38,383 nucleotides of DNA from assembly GCA_016932235.1 (NCBI GenBank), contig JAFGDF010000012.1, positions 1 to 38,383 on the forward strand, given 5' to 3'. The notes under the pieces were generated by a model. That model saw only the letters and a list, made by a program, of their open reading frames with translations. It did no database searches and was not told the origin of the DNA. This document shows, piece after piece, positions 16,047 to 25,863 of the stretch. The stretch's first letter is position 1, and every line of letters starts with the position of its first letter. The position numbers and the translations under genes were made by a program. The DNA is from Deltaproteobacteria bacterium (GTDB taxonomy: Bacteria; Desulfobacterota; DSM-4660; Desulfatiglandales; HGW-15).

Positions 16047-17570
16047 ATGAAATCAATAAAGGCCGATGTTAATAGACAAGTTGAAGCGGATGTCGTGGTT
16101 CTTGGTTATGGATGTGCCGGGTCCATAGCCGCCATAACGGCCCATGACAAAGGCGCCGGAGTTTTGATTCTGGAAAAAATGCCACAGGGCGGGGGCGCAA
16201 CCTTTCTTTCCAACGGCGGCATCTGGGCGCCGTCCTCGATGGACTTTGCGAAATACCTCCATGATATTTGCGCGGGCACCACTGAAATGGATTTATTGGA
16301 GAAATTTGTAGAAGAGGCCATGAAAATTGAAGACTACATCCGGGAAGAACTGGGTGGCGTTTTCGAGCGATGGGTCAGCCAGGAAATAGCAGCTTCATTC
16401 CCGCCCCTTACCAGACCAAGCTGGCCCAAGGTCCCCCACGGTAAAAATATGATCAGAGGCCATATAAAGGCCTATGATCCTGACGAACTTAAAGAGGACG
16501 CGTCTTTTGCCGAAAAGGTGCGTGCCATTGGAAGGGCCTATGGTCCTGATTTATGGAGATTGGTCAGCGAGAATGTAAAGAAAAGGGGAATAGAGGTTAT
16601 GCTCGAAACGCCGGCCAGAGAACTGGTCCAGAATGAGTCCGGCGAGGTAACGGGCGTCATCGCTGAAACCAGGGGAGAAAAAATCATGGTAAAGGCACAC
16701 AGGGCAGTGGTTATGGCCACCGGCGGTTTCGGGGCCAATGAAACATTATTAAAGGCATATTATCCCTGTCCCTTTTACTACAATGGACTCTCCTATGCCC
16801 AGGGTGACGGCCTTATCATGGCCCAGAAAGCCGGCGCCCAGATGTGGCATATGCTTGGAATCTGCGGTCAGCTTGGCTTTAAGGCGCCTGAGTATGAAGC
16901 TGCTTTTCAGATCCGTAATCCAAGTAAAAATTTTATTGTTGTGGATAAGGCAGGTAAACGGTTTGAAGATGAAACAAATACGAAGGTCCATAATGCGTGG
17001 CGAACAGCCTCTATTTATGATCCTGAGGAACTTCAGTACCCCAGGATTCCATGCTACATTATTTTTGATGAGTCCACGAGAGAGAAGGCCCCGATGTCTC
17101 GCGACTGGAGACCACATAATGACTATTTTTGGAGCCTGGACAATTCTGCTGAGATTGAAAAAGGCTGGATCAAAAAAGGAGACACGATAGATCAACTTGC
17201 CGGCCGGATATCTATGGACGGGGCTTTTTTGGAGCAAACAGTTACCAGGTTCAACGAATTCTGCCGCATTGGTAAAGATCCGGAGTTCGGACGTGCTGAA
17301 GAATTTATGGGGCCAATCGACAAACCGCCATTTTACGCCCTCCCTCTGTGGCCGACCATCATAAGCACTTCGGGGGGTCCTCGTCACGACAGGGAATCAA
17401 GACTGCTGGACAATGACAACAGGCCGATACCGAGGTTATATGCAGCCGGAGAATTGGGGTCCTTTATCGGGATGCTCTATGAGGCGGGATCCGGATTTGC
17501 GGAATGCCTGGTTTTTGGAAAGATAGCGGGGGAAAATGCGGCCAAGGAAGCGCCACTCAGCAGGGATTGA
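16047..17570 (+). CDS. FAD-dependent oxidoreductase, fumarate-reductase / 3-ketosteroid-dehydrogenase-like
   Basis: This 507-residue protein has an N-terminal FAD-binding motif (VVVLGYGCAGSIAAITAHDKG, then LEKMPQGGGATFLSNGG) and the C-terminal flavin closing motif RLYAAGELGS...EAGSGFAECLVFGKIAG, as in the FAD_binding_2 family. Members are fumarate reductases, KstD-type dehydrogenases and related enoate reductases. There are no heme motifs and no signal peptide, so it is probably a cytoplasmic soluble flavoprotein. AAAGGA precedes the ATG. Next to the OYE-like gene it could introduce or remove a C=C bond in the pathway. Reaction direction and electron partner are unknown. Confidence 0.87.
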   Translation: MKSIKADVNRQVEADVVVLGYGCAGSIAAITAHDKGAGVLILEKMPQGGGATFLSNGGIWAPSSMDFAKYLHDICAGTTEMDLLEKFVEEAMKIEDYIREELGGVFERWVSQEIAASFPPLTRPSWPKVPHGKNMIRGHIKAYDPDELKEDASFAEKVRAIGRAYGPDLWRLVSENVKKRGIEVMLETPARELVQNESGEVTGVIAETRGEKIMVKAHRAVVMATGGFGANETLLKAYYPCPFYYNGLSYAQGDGLIMAQKAGAQMWHMLGICGQLGFKAPEYEAAFQIRNPSKNFIVVDKAGKRFEDETNTKVHNAWRTASIYDPEELQYPRIPCYIIFDESTREKAPMSRDWRPHNDYFWSLDNSAEIEKGWIKKGDTIDQLAGRISMDGAFLEQTVTRFNEFCRIGKDPEFGRAEEFMGPIDKPPFYALPLWPTIISTSGGPRHDRESRLLDNDNRPIPRLYAAGELGSFIGMLYEAGSGFAECLVFGKIAGENAAKEAPLSRD

Positions 17571-17632
17571 TGGGCGATATAAGGGAGAGGCCTTTCAGAG
17601 TGGCATAGGATGGGTTTTAGGGGGAGTGTTAC

Positions 17633-19693
17633 ATGTTTAAAGTTTGTGTCGATACCGGAGGAACATTCACCGACTGCGTTGTTCTGGATGACCTGGGCAA
17701 TAAAAAAGAGTTCAAATCGCCCAGCACACCGGAAGATTTCTCCATAGGCGTTGTCAATTCGATTCGTGATGCGGCAACCGAGTTTTCGCTATCCGACGAA
17801 CAGTTTCTTGATCAGACTGAACTGATCATTCACGGCACCACAGCGGCAACAAATGCACTGGTTACCAAAAATGTCGCCCGCACCGCCCTGATCTGCACTA
17901 GGGGCTTCAGGGACGTCATTGAAATCAGACGGTCTTTGAAAATAGAAACCCGCTCCATGTACGAGGCATACATTCCTCCTTACAAGCCCATAGTTCCACG
18001 GTATTTACGATTCGGAATTGATGAGAAAACAAAGCGGACAGGTGAGATTACAAAGGGCATCAATGAAGGGGAAATTCTCCAGATAATTGAGAAACTGAAA
18101 AAGGAAAACATCGAAGCGGTGGCCGTATGTCTGATCAACTCCTATAGCAATGGGGAGAATGAAAAAGCGGTCGTAGCTATTCTGGAAAAGTATCTTGATG
18201 TCTTTGTCACCTGCTCCAGCGAAATACTTCCCAAAATCGGTGAATACGAACGGACCTCAACCTGCATAATCAACGCCTGTCTGGGGCCGGTTATTCGCAG
18301 ATACCTGACCAGTCTTGAATCGAAGCTCAAATCATCGGGATTCCGAGGTCAGCTTTTAATCATGCAGGCCAACCAGTATGCTCAATCCGTTTCTGCGGTT
18401 ATTCGCAAGCCTGTCTATCTGATGGGCTCCGGGCCGGCCTCGGCACCGGCCGGGGCTGCCTATCTTGGGAAATATATCGGCGAGGACAATATTATTACTG
18501 CCGACATGGGAGGCACCACCCTGGACTCAGGTCTGCTCCACAAGGGAACGGTAAAGCTTAAATCGGGCATTTGGCTTGATGACGACCGGATTGGGATCAA
18601 GGTGGTGGAAATCAGCAGCATCGGCGCCGGAGGCGGCAGTATCGCCTGGTTCGACTCCCTGGGATTAATACGTGTGGGTCCGAAAAGCGCCGGCGCCGAT
18701 CCCGGACCGGTTTGTTACGGCCGCGGAGGCATGGAACCCACGGTAACTGATGCAGCAGTTGTACTGGGCTATATCCCCGATGATTACTTCTGGGGCGGCA
18801 AGCTTAAGCTGGATAAGCAAGCGGCCGGAAAGGCTCTAAAGAAAATAGCCGATAAACTTCAAATGAGCGTTGAGCAAGCTGCCGAGGCCATTTTTACCAC
18901 GGTCAGTTCAAGCATGGTCGACGGGATTACCGAAATAACGACCCGCAGGGGTTACGATGTCAGAGAATTCAGCCTGCTAGTCTGCGGCGGCGGCGGAGCA
19001 CTGTGCGGTGCGTTTATGGGCGAACTGCTGAACACAAAAAATGTGCTCGTGCCCAGATTCGCAGCCTCCTTCTGCGCATGGAGCATGTTCTGCCTGGATG
19101 TGGGCCGGGACTATCTGCGTACCTATATCAGCAGTTTCGATTCGGCCGAACCACAGATTATTAATGGCCTGTACAAGGAGATGATTGATGAAGCCCTTGA
19201 AGAGTTTAAGGTATTACACGTGTCCAGGGCTGATCTGACCATCATCAAATCAGCAGATGTTCGGTATGCCGGTCAATTTCATGAGATCGAATTGAATCTT
19301 TCGTCTGAAAAGATAACAAGGAAAGACTTGGAACATTTGAAACTGGATTTTCATAAAAAGCATGAAGAACTATTTACATTTTCTTTGCCCAAGGAAGAAA
19401 TGGAGCTGAGGAACCTCAGGTTAATCGCTTCGGTGAAATCACATCCTGTCGATCTTCCGGAGATACCAAAAAAGTACAATAAAGTTGAAGACTTGTTAAA
19501 ACTGAGACGGCAGTGTTTCTTTAAAGGACAATTGATGGACACGCCCATTTACGATGGTACCCTGTTGAGTGAGGGGACCCGTATTGAGGGACATGCCATT
19601 ATTGAAGAACCGACTACCACTGTTGTAATTCCGCCGGGTTTTGTCTGCAATATCGATCGATTCGGAAATTACATTCTGAATAGAGAGGTCTGA
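17633..19693 (+). CDS. hyuA: Hydantoinase/oxoprolinase family protein, A (ATPase) subunit
   Basis: This 686-residue protein starts with VCVDTGGTFTDCVVLDD, the phosphate-binding motif of hydantoinase A. It continues with IIHGTTAATNALVTKN, TRGFRDVIEIRR and the second nucleotide motif ADMGGTTLDSGLL. Family members include ATP-dependent N-methylhydantoinase, 5-oxoprolinase and the large subunits of acetone and acetophenone carboxylases. All activate a carbonyl or enol with ATP. The start follows GGGGGAG. The B subunit starts 2 bases after the stop, so the two are translationally coupled and surely form a complex. Without a third, carboxylase-type subunit nearby, a cyclic-amide hydrolase is somewhat more likely than a ketone carboxylase. 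Confidence 0.9.
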   Translation: MFKVCVDTGGTFTDCVVLDDLGNKKEFKSPSTPEDFSIGVVNSIRDAATEFSLSDEQFLDQTELIIHGTTAATNALVTKNVARTALICTRGFRDVIEIRRSLKIETRSMYEAYIPPYKPIVPRYLRFGIDEKTKRTGEITKGINEGEILQIIEKLKKENIEAVAVCLINSYSNGENEKAVVAILEKYLDVFVTCSSEILPKIGEYERTSTCIINACLGPVIRRYLTSLESKLKSSGFRGQLLIMQANQYAQSVSAVIRKPVYLMGSGPASAPAGAAYLGKYIGEDNIITADMGGTTLDSGLLHKGTVKLKSGIWLDDDRIGIKVVEISSIGAGGGSIAWFDSLGLIRVGPKSAGADPGPVCYGRGGMEPTVTDAAVVLGYIPDDYFWGGKLKLDKQAAGKALKKIADKLQMSVEQAAEAIFTTVSSSMVDGITEITTRRGYDVREFSLLVCGGGGALCGAFMGELLNTKNVLVPRFAASFCAWSMFCLDVGRDYLRTYISSFDSAEPQIINGLYKEMIDEALEEFKVLHVSRADLTIIKSADVRYAGQFHEIELNLSSEKITRKDLEHLKLDFHKKHEELFTFSLPKEEMELRNLRLIASVKSHPVDLPEIPKKYNKVEDLLKLRRQCFFKGQLMDTPIYDGTLLSEGTRIEGHAIIEEPTTTVVIPPGFVCNIDRFGNYILNREV

Positions 19694-19695
19694 CC

Positions 19696-21432
19696 ATGAC
19701 TGAGATAGATCCGATCACTTTATCAACAACCTGGCATTTTATCCAGAGGGTGTGCCGTGAGATGCGGGAGACCGCCGAAAGAACGGCAACCAATGTACTG
19801 GTGGTCACCCTTCATGATATGGCCTATGGGATTTGGGATGCCGATGGCCGTGCTATCGCCATTCCCGAAGGCTTTCCTCCACGCTTGATATCAAGTGCTT
19901 TTCCGATCAGGTCAGCCAAAAAGAAATTTGAAGGTCAGATATATCAGGGTGATGTTTATTTGACCAATTCTCCCAGAGAAGGGGCCGTGCATCTGGCCGA
20001 CTGGGTGTTTATTCGTCCGATTTTCTATGAAGATGAGCTAATGTTTTGGACATGCATGGGAACCCATGTTGCAGACTCGGGTGGAGCACAGCCCGGAACC
20101 CATTTTCTGGCCATTGATAACATTGCCGAAGGGCTCAATATCCCGCTGGTCAAAGTGATGGAAAAAGGGAAGTGGAGAGAAGATATTGTTGATCTGATCC
20201 TGGCCAATAACCGTCTGCCCCATATGATGCGGCGCGAAATGTCTTCCTTTATGGGGTGCACGGCCATAGCTGAGAAAAGAATGATTGAACTGCTCGATCG
20301 CTACGGCAAAGAGGCGGTTAATGCAAGCATCGAAGCCATGGTCGAGCGAACTGAAGCGGCAGTGCGCAAAGAGATGGCAAAATGGCCGGAAGGCACCTGG
20401 TATGCCGAAGTGCAGCATGATGATGACGGCAAGACCATGGGAATTCCTGTCACCGTTCGATGCAAGCTGACCATCAAGGATGGGGAGGTAACCTTTGATT
20501 TTTCGGATACCGATGAAGAATCGAGTGGAAACATCAATGCCCCTTACCATCAAACGCTAAGCAACACCATGTGCACCACTTTCATGTTTCTTGGCGCCGA
20601 GCTTGCCGCCTATCACAACGAAGGCAGTATGCAGCCCATACATGTCGTTACTAGGGCAGGGACCCTTGTTGATTGCAGCCCGAACGCCTTAACAGCCGGA
20701 TCACCGGCCGTCACCGGTGCCCTGACCATCGAAGCTGTGCTCTCGGTGTTATCCCAGGCTCTTCCGGACAAGGCCATAGCAATATATGGGCGATTGGCGG
20801 TTCCCATATTGATAGGGCGGGATGAGAGCATAGACGGTGTATATGTGTACACCTGCTTCAGTCCGGTGGCCGGGGCAGGTGCCGTCCATGGATTTGACGG
20901 ATACCAATGCGCCTGCGACATGGGTACCCTGGGTGTGGTGGGTAAGTCCGATGCCGAGGATGAGATGGCGCGGTTTCCCTGGGAAGTACTCAGATGTGAA
21001 TATCAGATCGACTCCCATGGTGCCGGGAAGTGGCGTGGGAGTCCCGGCATTGTCTGGGAAGCGGTCAATGAGGGCGGAGACTGCACCAACACCGGAGGCG
21101 CCATGAGCGGCTTTTCCACCCAGGGTCCGGGCCAGCACGGGGGTGAACCAACGCCGTTCAACAGGGCGTATATTGTTCACGAAGGAATAAAGAACCAGGT
21201 CAAAGATCCGCGCCTGCCTGTCCATTTCAAACACGGTGATCATTTTATCATCGAATCCGGCGGTGGTGCCGGCGTGGGGAATCCGGATGAGCGGGATCCT
21301 GACGCAGTCAGAATGGATGTCAAAAACGAGCTTGTCTCCGTGAAGATGGCTAAAGATGTATACAAGGTCGTCATAGATCCCGAGACCTTCGAGATAGATC
21401 AAAATGCAACGAGAATACTCAGAATCAAATAG
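19696..21432 (+). CDS. hyuB: Hydantoinase/oxoprolinase family protein, B subunit
   Basis: This 578-residue protein matches the hydantoinase B family over its whole length. Signature stretches are MRETAERTATNVLVVTLHDM, YLTNSPREGAVHLADW, the FDFSDTDEESSGNINAP strand, and a C-terminal SGGGAGVGNPDERDPDAV. It carries the second catalytic half of the ATP-dependent ring-opening or carboxylating complex made with the preceding gene. A GAGAGG ribosome site lies inside the end of hyuA. It is followed after 62 bases by a DUF1445 gene, a family also found with 5-oxoprolinase genes in other bacteria. Confidence 0.91.
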   Translation: MTEIDPITLSTTWHFIQRVCREMRETAERTATNVLVVTLHDMAYGIWDADGRAIAIPEGFPPRLISSAFPIRSAKKKFEGQIYQGDVYLTNSPREGAVHLADWVFIRPIFYEDELMFWTCMGTHVADSGGAQPGTHFLAIDNIAEGLNIPLVKVMEKGKWREDIVDLILANNRLPHMMRREMSSFMGCTAIAEKRMIELLDRYGKEAVNASIEAMVERTEAAVRKEMAKWPEGTWYAEVQHDDDGKTMGIPVTVRCKLTIKDGEVTFDFSDTDEESSGNINAPYHQTLSNTMCTTFMFLGAELAAYHNEGSMQPIHVVTRAGTLVDCSPNALTAGSPAVTGALTIEAVLSVLSQALPDKAIAIYGRLAVPILIGRDESIDGVYVYTCFSPVAGAGAVHGFDGYQCACDMGTLGVVGKSDAEDEMARFPWEVLRCEYQIDSHGAGKWRGSPGIVWEAVNEGGDCTNTGGAMSGFSTQGPGQHGGEPTPFNRAYIVHEGIKNQVKDPRLPVHFKHGDHFIIESGGGAGVGNPDERDPDAVRMDVKNELVSVKMAKDVYKVVIDPETFEIDQNATRILRIK

Positions 21433-21494
21433 TTTTCAATTAGTTGCAAGGATACCTTTCAGAATAATTCAAGGCCGAAGGAGGCGTGATAAAA

Positions 21495-22292
21495 ATGAAA
21501 ATAGAAAAGGAAATAGCGGTAATGAATCCTAAGGTCTTCTGGAAGATGGTCAGGAATGGTGACTGGAGACTTCCAACGATAGAGCCCTGTGAAGAATACC
21601 TCAAGGCCGGGCTCTGTGTTATTCCCAAAGAATATGCCCTGGATTTCCTGACTTTCTGTCATCGCAACCCCCGCCCATGCCCCATCATTGATATAACTGA
21701 TGAGGGGTCTCCTCATCCTTCCATATCACCGGAAGCTGATTTGCGGACTGATATTCCAAAGTATAATGTCTTTGTTGACGGCGAGTTAAAGGATGAGGTG
21801 ACAGATATAAACAACCTATGGCGTGACGATCTTATCGGATTCCTGTTGGGATGCGGTGTCCCCCTTGATAGGGTGCTGAGAGAGCACGGTGTGGATTTTA
21901 TATCTCCTCATGCCCTTCACATAAGTAACATACCATGTAAACCTGCAGGGCGATTCAACGGTCCAATGGCCGTGGCCTGCCGATTATTTAAAAATATGCA
22001 GGATGTTGTCAGGGCGGTGCAGATAGCATCCCGCATGCCCTTTGCGCACGGCACCCCTGTCCACATAGGTGATCCGACAAAGATCGGGATTGATAACATA
22101 TACAAAGGCGCCATTGTGAGCGTGCCTGAGCCGATAGGTATGTCAACCGAAAACCTGATTCCTGTATTCTGGGGATGCGGTTGCACTCTTGAATTGGTCA
22201 ATAAAAATGCCGGGCTTCCCTTAATGATCACACAGGCTCCGGCCCATATGTTTATAACAGATCGTAAGGCACAGGAGCTGATCGGCGTCTGA
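21495..22292 (+). CDS. DUF1445 / YcsI-like putative hydro-lyase (D-glutamate cyclase family)
   Basis: This 265-residue protein has the family's conserved segments NPRPCPIIDITDEGSP, ADLRTDIPKYNVFVDGEL and NLWRDDLIGFLLGC, plus a C-terminal TQAPAHMFITDRKA. The ATG at 21495 fits AAGGAGG at good spacing; a GTG nine bases earlier sits too close to it. Bacterial YcsI-type proteins are annotated as hydro-lyases. The mammalian homologue cyclises D-glutamate to 5-oxo-D-proline. Adjacency to hyuAB supports a role with a cyclic amide such as a 5-oxoproline or hydantoin derivative, but the direct reaction is unproven. Confidence 0.83.
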   Translation: MKIEKEIAVMNPKVFWKMVRNGDWRLPTIEPCEEYLKAGLCVIPKEYALDFLTFCHRNPRPCPIIDITDEGSPHPSISPEADLRTDIPKYNVFVDGELKDEVTDINNLWRDDLIGFLLGCGVPLDRVLREHGVDFISPHALHISNIPCKPAGRFNGPMAVACRLFKNMQDVVRAVQIASRMPFAHGTPVHIGDPTKIGIDNIYKGAIVSVPEPIGMSTENLIPVFWGCGCTLELVNKNAGLPLMITQAPAHMFITDRKAQELIGV

Positions 22293-22367
22293 ACATTTTT
22301 AAAGAAAACCGGGTAGAAAGGGAATCAGGAACTCATAAAATAGAGATTAAAAAGAGGAGAAGATATA

Positions 22368-24272
22368 GTGGAAAGCAAGTATAAAGACAATAGTTCACCG
22401 GGTTTCTCCGGCGGGTATTGCGGCAAGATCATAAGAATCGATCTTACCAGTGGTAATATAGATATGGAACCTCTTCCAGGCCCGGAGGTCCTTAAAAAAT
22501 TTATAGGTGGCTGGGGGCTGGGATTAAGATATCTTTATGATATGGTGCCTCCTGGCATCCAGGCGATTGATCCGGAAAACCCGCTGATCTTTTTCACTGG
22601 TCCTCTTACCGGACTTAATCTTCCCGGCGCAACAAATCTGACACTCAGTACCAAGAATTTTGACACGGAATTTACTGTGGGACGCTCCCACACCCACGGA
22701 AATTTCGGCAGACTCCTGAAATTTGCAGGCTACGACGGTCTTATTGTGACCGGCAGATCAGACAGACCGGTCTATATCTGGATAAACAATGATAAATGCG
22801 AATTGCGGGATGCCGCTCACCTCTGGGGTAGGAAGAATACTGACGAAACTGAGGATGCCATAAAAGAGGAGATCGGCAATACAAAGGCCTCTGTAGCAGC
22901 CATAGGCCTGGCGGGAGAGAACTTATGCGCCGGCGCAATGATCTGTAATGACAAGAACCATGGCCTTTCACACTGCGGTGTGGGTTCGGTCATGGGTTCT
23001 AAACTCATTAAAGCCATAGCCGTTTTTGGGGATCAGCCTGTTCCCCTTGCGGATCGTGACAAAGTGAGGTTCATGAAAAAGGAATGGCTGAAAAGGATGA
23101 AATCGGGGGGGCATTTCGGCTGGGATCATCTGAGGGCGAACGATCTTAAAATGGGGGACTACCGTCCCCGCGCTGCAAAATCCGGTTTTGCGGGTCGAAA
23201 TCTTCTTCAAAACGAATTGACTGAATTCGGTATCGGCCTCAGTCGGCAGGAGTGGACCCGTAAACCCTGTCCGAGTTGCCCCATAGGTTGCACATGGGAT
23301 GTAAAAGTAACCACCGGCCCTTATGCCGGATATTACTCAACAGCGGGTCCGGGAGGAGAACCTTTTGAAGGCTCAGGCGCCATACTGGGGATCACGGAAC
23401 CCGGTTCGATTATTTATCTGGCTGACCAGTACGATCTCCTCGGAATAGAATGCAGTATGGCGGGTTGTACGATAGCTATGGCCATAGAGGCTTACGAAAA
23501 GGGACTGATTACAAAGGAACAGACAGGAGGCCTGGAATTAAAGTGGAATGATGTGAAGGCAGCAGAGGCACTGCTGAACAAAATCGTCCGCAGGGAAGGG
23601 ATCGGAGATATTTTTGCCCTGGGCATAAAAAGGGCGGCAGAGATGATCGGCGGGGATGCCACCAGCTTTGCCGTTAATATTAAGGGATCCTCAATGAACC
23701 TTCATGACTGGAGGTCCTTCTGGGGCGTCTTGTTTTCACAGATTGTGGGAAGCGGCGCCAGCTGGACAGCTACGGGCGCGGATGATTTTTGCGCTGAGCC
23801 TGACGCAGGCTTTCCAGTAAAAACCGATCCTTTTGATATCAGCATAAAGCCCCTGGAAGCCAAGATGACGGGCATAGTGAAATTTATGAACGATTGTTGT
23901 GGGCTCTGCATGCTTAATACCTGGGGAACTCGGGATGTGGTTCAGCTCAGCGCCGACAGCATCAACGCGGCCACCGGGTGGGATCTTAGCAGGGAAGATA
24001 TGTTTGACCTGGGGTTCAGGGTCATGCATCTGGAACGTGCCTTTAATATCAGGCATGGACTGAGACCGGAGGATGACTGGGATGTAACTCCCAGGTTGAT
24101 TGATCCGCCGGTCGACGGCCCTGCAAGAGGTAAATCAATGAAGCCCTATCTGGTAGGCATGGTAAAAAAATATTACAGGCTCATGGGATGGGACGAGAGG
24201 ACCGGTAAACCCTGGAGGAGCACACTTAAAAAAGCAGGGCTCGAAGACGTGATAAAAGACATGTGGGGATGA
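22368..24272 (+). CDS. aor: Aldehyde:ferredoxin oxidoreductase family (tungsten) enzyme
   Basis: This 634-residue protein starts at a GTG preceded by AAGAGGAGA. The N-terminal GKIIRIDLTSGNI and LKKFIGGWGLGLRYLYD are typical of the AOR family, which oxidises aldehydes to acids with a tungsto-bispterin cofactor and ferredoxin. The 4Fe-4S ligands are present: Cys301, Cys304 and Cys308 in CPSCPIGC, and the fourth as Cys514 in CCGLCMLN. The length is standard. It closes the run before the second TRAP transporter. An aldehyde arising in the pathway is a likely substrate. Some family members instead act on acyl-CoA or aromatic acids, so the exact reaction is open. Confidence 0.9.
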   Translation: MESKYKDNSSPGFSGGYCGKIIRIDLTSGNIDMEPLPGPEVLKKFIGGWGLGLRYLYDMVPPGIQAIDPENPLIFFTGPLTGLNLPGATNLTLSTKNFDTEFTVGRSHTHGNFGRLLKFAGYDGLIVTGRSDRPVYIWINNDKCELRDAAHLWGRKNTDETEDAIKEEIGNTKASVAAIGLAGENLCAGAMICNDKNHGLSHCGVGSVMGSKLIKAIAVFGDQPVPLADRDKVRFMKKEWLKRMKSGGHFGWDHLRANDLKMGDYRPRAAKSGFAGRNLLQNELTEFGIGLSRQEWTRKPCPSCPIGCTWDVKVTTGPYAGYYSTAGPGGEPFEGSGAILGITEPGSIIYLADQYDLLGIECSMAGCTIAMAIEAYEKGLITKEQTGGLELKWNDVKAAEALLNKIVRREGIGDIFALGIKRAAEMIGGDATSFAVNIKGSSMNLHDWRSFWGVLFSQIVGSGASWTATGADDFCAEPDAGFPVKTDPFDISIKPLEAKMTGIVKFMNDCCGLCMLNTWGTRDVVQLSADSINAATGWDLSREDMFDLGFRVMHLERAFNIRHGLRPEDDWDVTPRLIDPPVDGPARGKSMKPYLVGMVKKYYRLMGWDERTGKPWRSTLKKAGLEDVIKDMWG

Positions 24273-24337
24273 ATTATCTGCTTTTCAAATTGCTGATAAT
24301 AATAAAAGTATTATTCAATGCCACTCCGGGTAATAAA

Positions 24338-24389
24338 ACTTGGCAAAAGGCTCAGGGCGTAAGGCGCAGGGTGAGACCCGGGGCCAAGT
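24338..24389. repeat. Intergenic repeat, copy B (GGCGTAAGGC family)
   Basis: AAGGCTCAGGGCGTAAGGCG near 24347-24366 repeats the arm of copies A and C. It is enclosed by a perfect 7-bp inverted repeat, ACTTGGC (24338-24344) and GCCAAGT (24383-24389). It lies in the 273-base gap between the AOR gene and the second TRAP operon. The rest of this gap shows a run AAAGGAGGTGAT near 24449 but no credible gene. Confidence 0.45.
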
Positions 24390-24545
24390 CTTGAGACATG
24401 CGTCTTTTTCTAAAAAAATACTGATTTTGATCCTTCGATCTTTCGGTGAAAGGAGGTGATGGATAAAGCCGGCTTCAAAAGGACTTTCGATCATTTTAGA
24501 TTAAAACAATAAATAACCTCATATTATCCAAAGGAGGAACAGATT

Positions 24546-25604
24546 ATGTCTAAAAAACAAAAATCGGTATTCGGCAGGGGATTTATAACGCTAATGATTT
24601 TAATAACTGGTATATTTTTTGCTTTGCCTGGCTCCGTATCTGCTGCTCCTGCAGATCAGACCGTGTGGCGTCTGGATTGGTATCTGCCTAAAGGCGATCC
24701 TGAGACCGTATGGCTGCAGCAGGCTTGTGATGATATCCTGGAGTTTACGGGAGGAAGACTGAAGATAGATGTGTACCCTTCCTTTTCTCTGAAAATAAAT
24801 CCGGGAACTCAGTTAAAAAATCTTCGGGACGGTCTTATGGAAATAGCCTGCATGAATGTCGAGATGCTCGAAGGAATGGAACCTAGCCTTGCGGTCACCG
24901 AGGCGCCGGGAATCTGGGCCAATAAGGCGGATCAGGCAAAGGCGGTTGATGCGATGGTTCCATTCAAAGAAAAGACCTACGCAGATCCCTGGGGATGCCA
25001 TTATGTCGCAACAAAAATGATGGCTGTACAGATGAATGGTATATTTACAACCAAAAAACCGATAAAAACCCTTTCGGACCTGGCTGGAGTCAAGATGAGA
25101 GCCTCGTCCCGACGGAGTGTGGCGCCCCTGAAGGCCCTGGGAGCCGCCCCTCAGTCCATGCCTTCCGGAGAAGTCTATATGGCGCTCAAGACAGGTGTTC
25201 TTGACGGCGCGCAATCGGGTTCAAGGATATTAATCTATCAGAAATGGGGAGAGGTCGTTAAATACGGAATTGAAGGTCAGCTCACGAGTGCTATCGCCCA
25301 GGATATCTGTGTGAACCAGAAGGCATGGGATTCCATTCCCAAGGATATACAGGAAGTTGTAACGATGAGATTCAAGGCCCTGGGGGATATGCAGAGAACC
25401 ATGGCGATTATGCCCGGTACCAGCGATCACTGGAGAAGACAATGTGAAGGCATGGGAGTACAATATTCTGACTGGTCTAAAGGTGACCTTGACAAACTCG
25501 AAGACCTGTTTGCGGAAGAGTGGTATAAGGAACTGGAAAAGGCAACTCCACGAACGAAAGAAGCATGGGATTTAGTGAAAAAATATACCGTAAATACCAG
25601 ATAG
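24546..25604 (+). CDS. dctP: TRAP transporter solute-binding protein (DctP family), system 2
   Basis: This is a 352-residue periplasmic binding protein. AAAGGAGGAAC precedes the ATG. A signal peptide is clear: basic SKKQKS, a hydrophobic core and a cleavage-type VSA at about 31-33. The mature protein starts with TVWRLDWYLPKG and holds DLAGVKMRASSRRSVAPL and EVYMALKTGVLDGAQSG, the DctP ligand-site regions. It is clearly diverged from the DctP at 1794, so the two systems probably bind different ligands. It is separated from its membrane subunits by a 259-base gap holding repeat copy C. Confidence 0.93.
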   Translation: MSKKQKSVFGRGFITLMILITGIFFALPGSVSAAPADQTVWRLDWYLPKGDPETVWLQQACDDILEFTGGRLKIDVYPSFSLKINPGTQLKNLRDGLMEIACMNVEMLEGMEPSLAVTEAPGIWANKADQAKAVDAMVPFKEKTYADPWGCHYVATKMMAVQMNGIFTTKKPIKTLSDLAGVKMRASSRRSVAPLKALGAAPQSMPSGEVYMALKTGVLDGAQSGSRILIYQKWGEVVKYGIEGQLTSAIAQDICVNQKAWDSIPKDIQEVVTMRFKALGDMQRTMAIMPGTSDHWRRQCEGMGVQYSDWSKGDLDKLEDLFAEEWYKELEKATPRTKEAWDLVKKYTVNTR

Positions 25605-25679
25605 ATTTTACGTAAAAATGTTATTTCATGCGATGAACAGGGAGCTCAGAAATATCTTTCTATGGAAGAAAAGAGGATA

Positions 25680-25771
25680 GGGCTCAAGGCGCAAGGCCAA
25701 TCCTTAAGATATGTTTATCTTTAAAGAGCTTTTCCGTTGGCCTTATGCCCGATTTTATTATCCCGAGCCCC
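25680..25771. repeat. Intergenic repeat, copy C, with nested inverted repeats
   Basis: GGGCTC (25680-25685) pairs with GAGCCC (25765-25770), and AAGGCCAA (25693-25700) pairs with TTGGCCTT (25737-25744), giving a hairpin about 90 bases long. Sequence and order match copy A. It stands between dctP and dctQ of system 2, where an mRNA hairpin could stabilise the abundant dctP message; that role is inference. Confidence 0.6.
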
Positions 25772-25863
25772 ATTGTGAGTCATACTTTTTCAAATGACCT
25801 GGATGGAGACTATCTGATATTTTCCCGGCCTTGGCACAATAAAACAGACGACGAGGGGAATTT

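Noticed and set aside
24449..24514. Very strong Shine-Dalgarno (AAAGGAGGTGAT) followed by a 17-codon frame in the AOR-dctP gap
   Set aside because: The ATG lies only two bases from the core of the site, too close for normal initiation, and the peptide has no recognisable features. It may be chance or a relic of a lost gene start.
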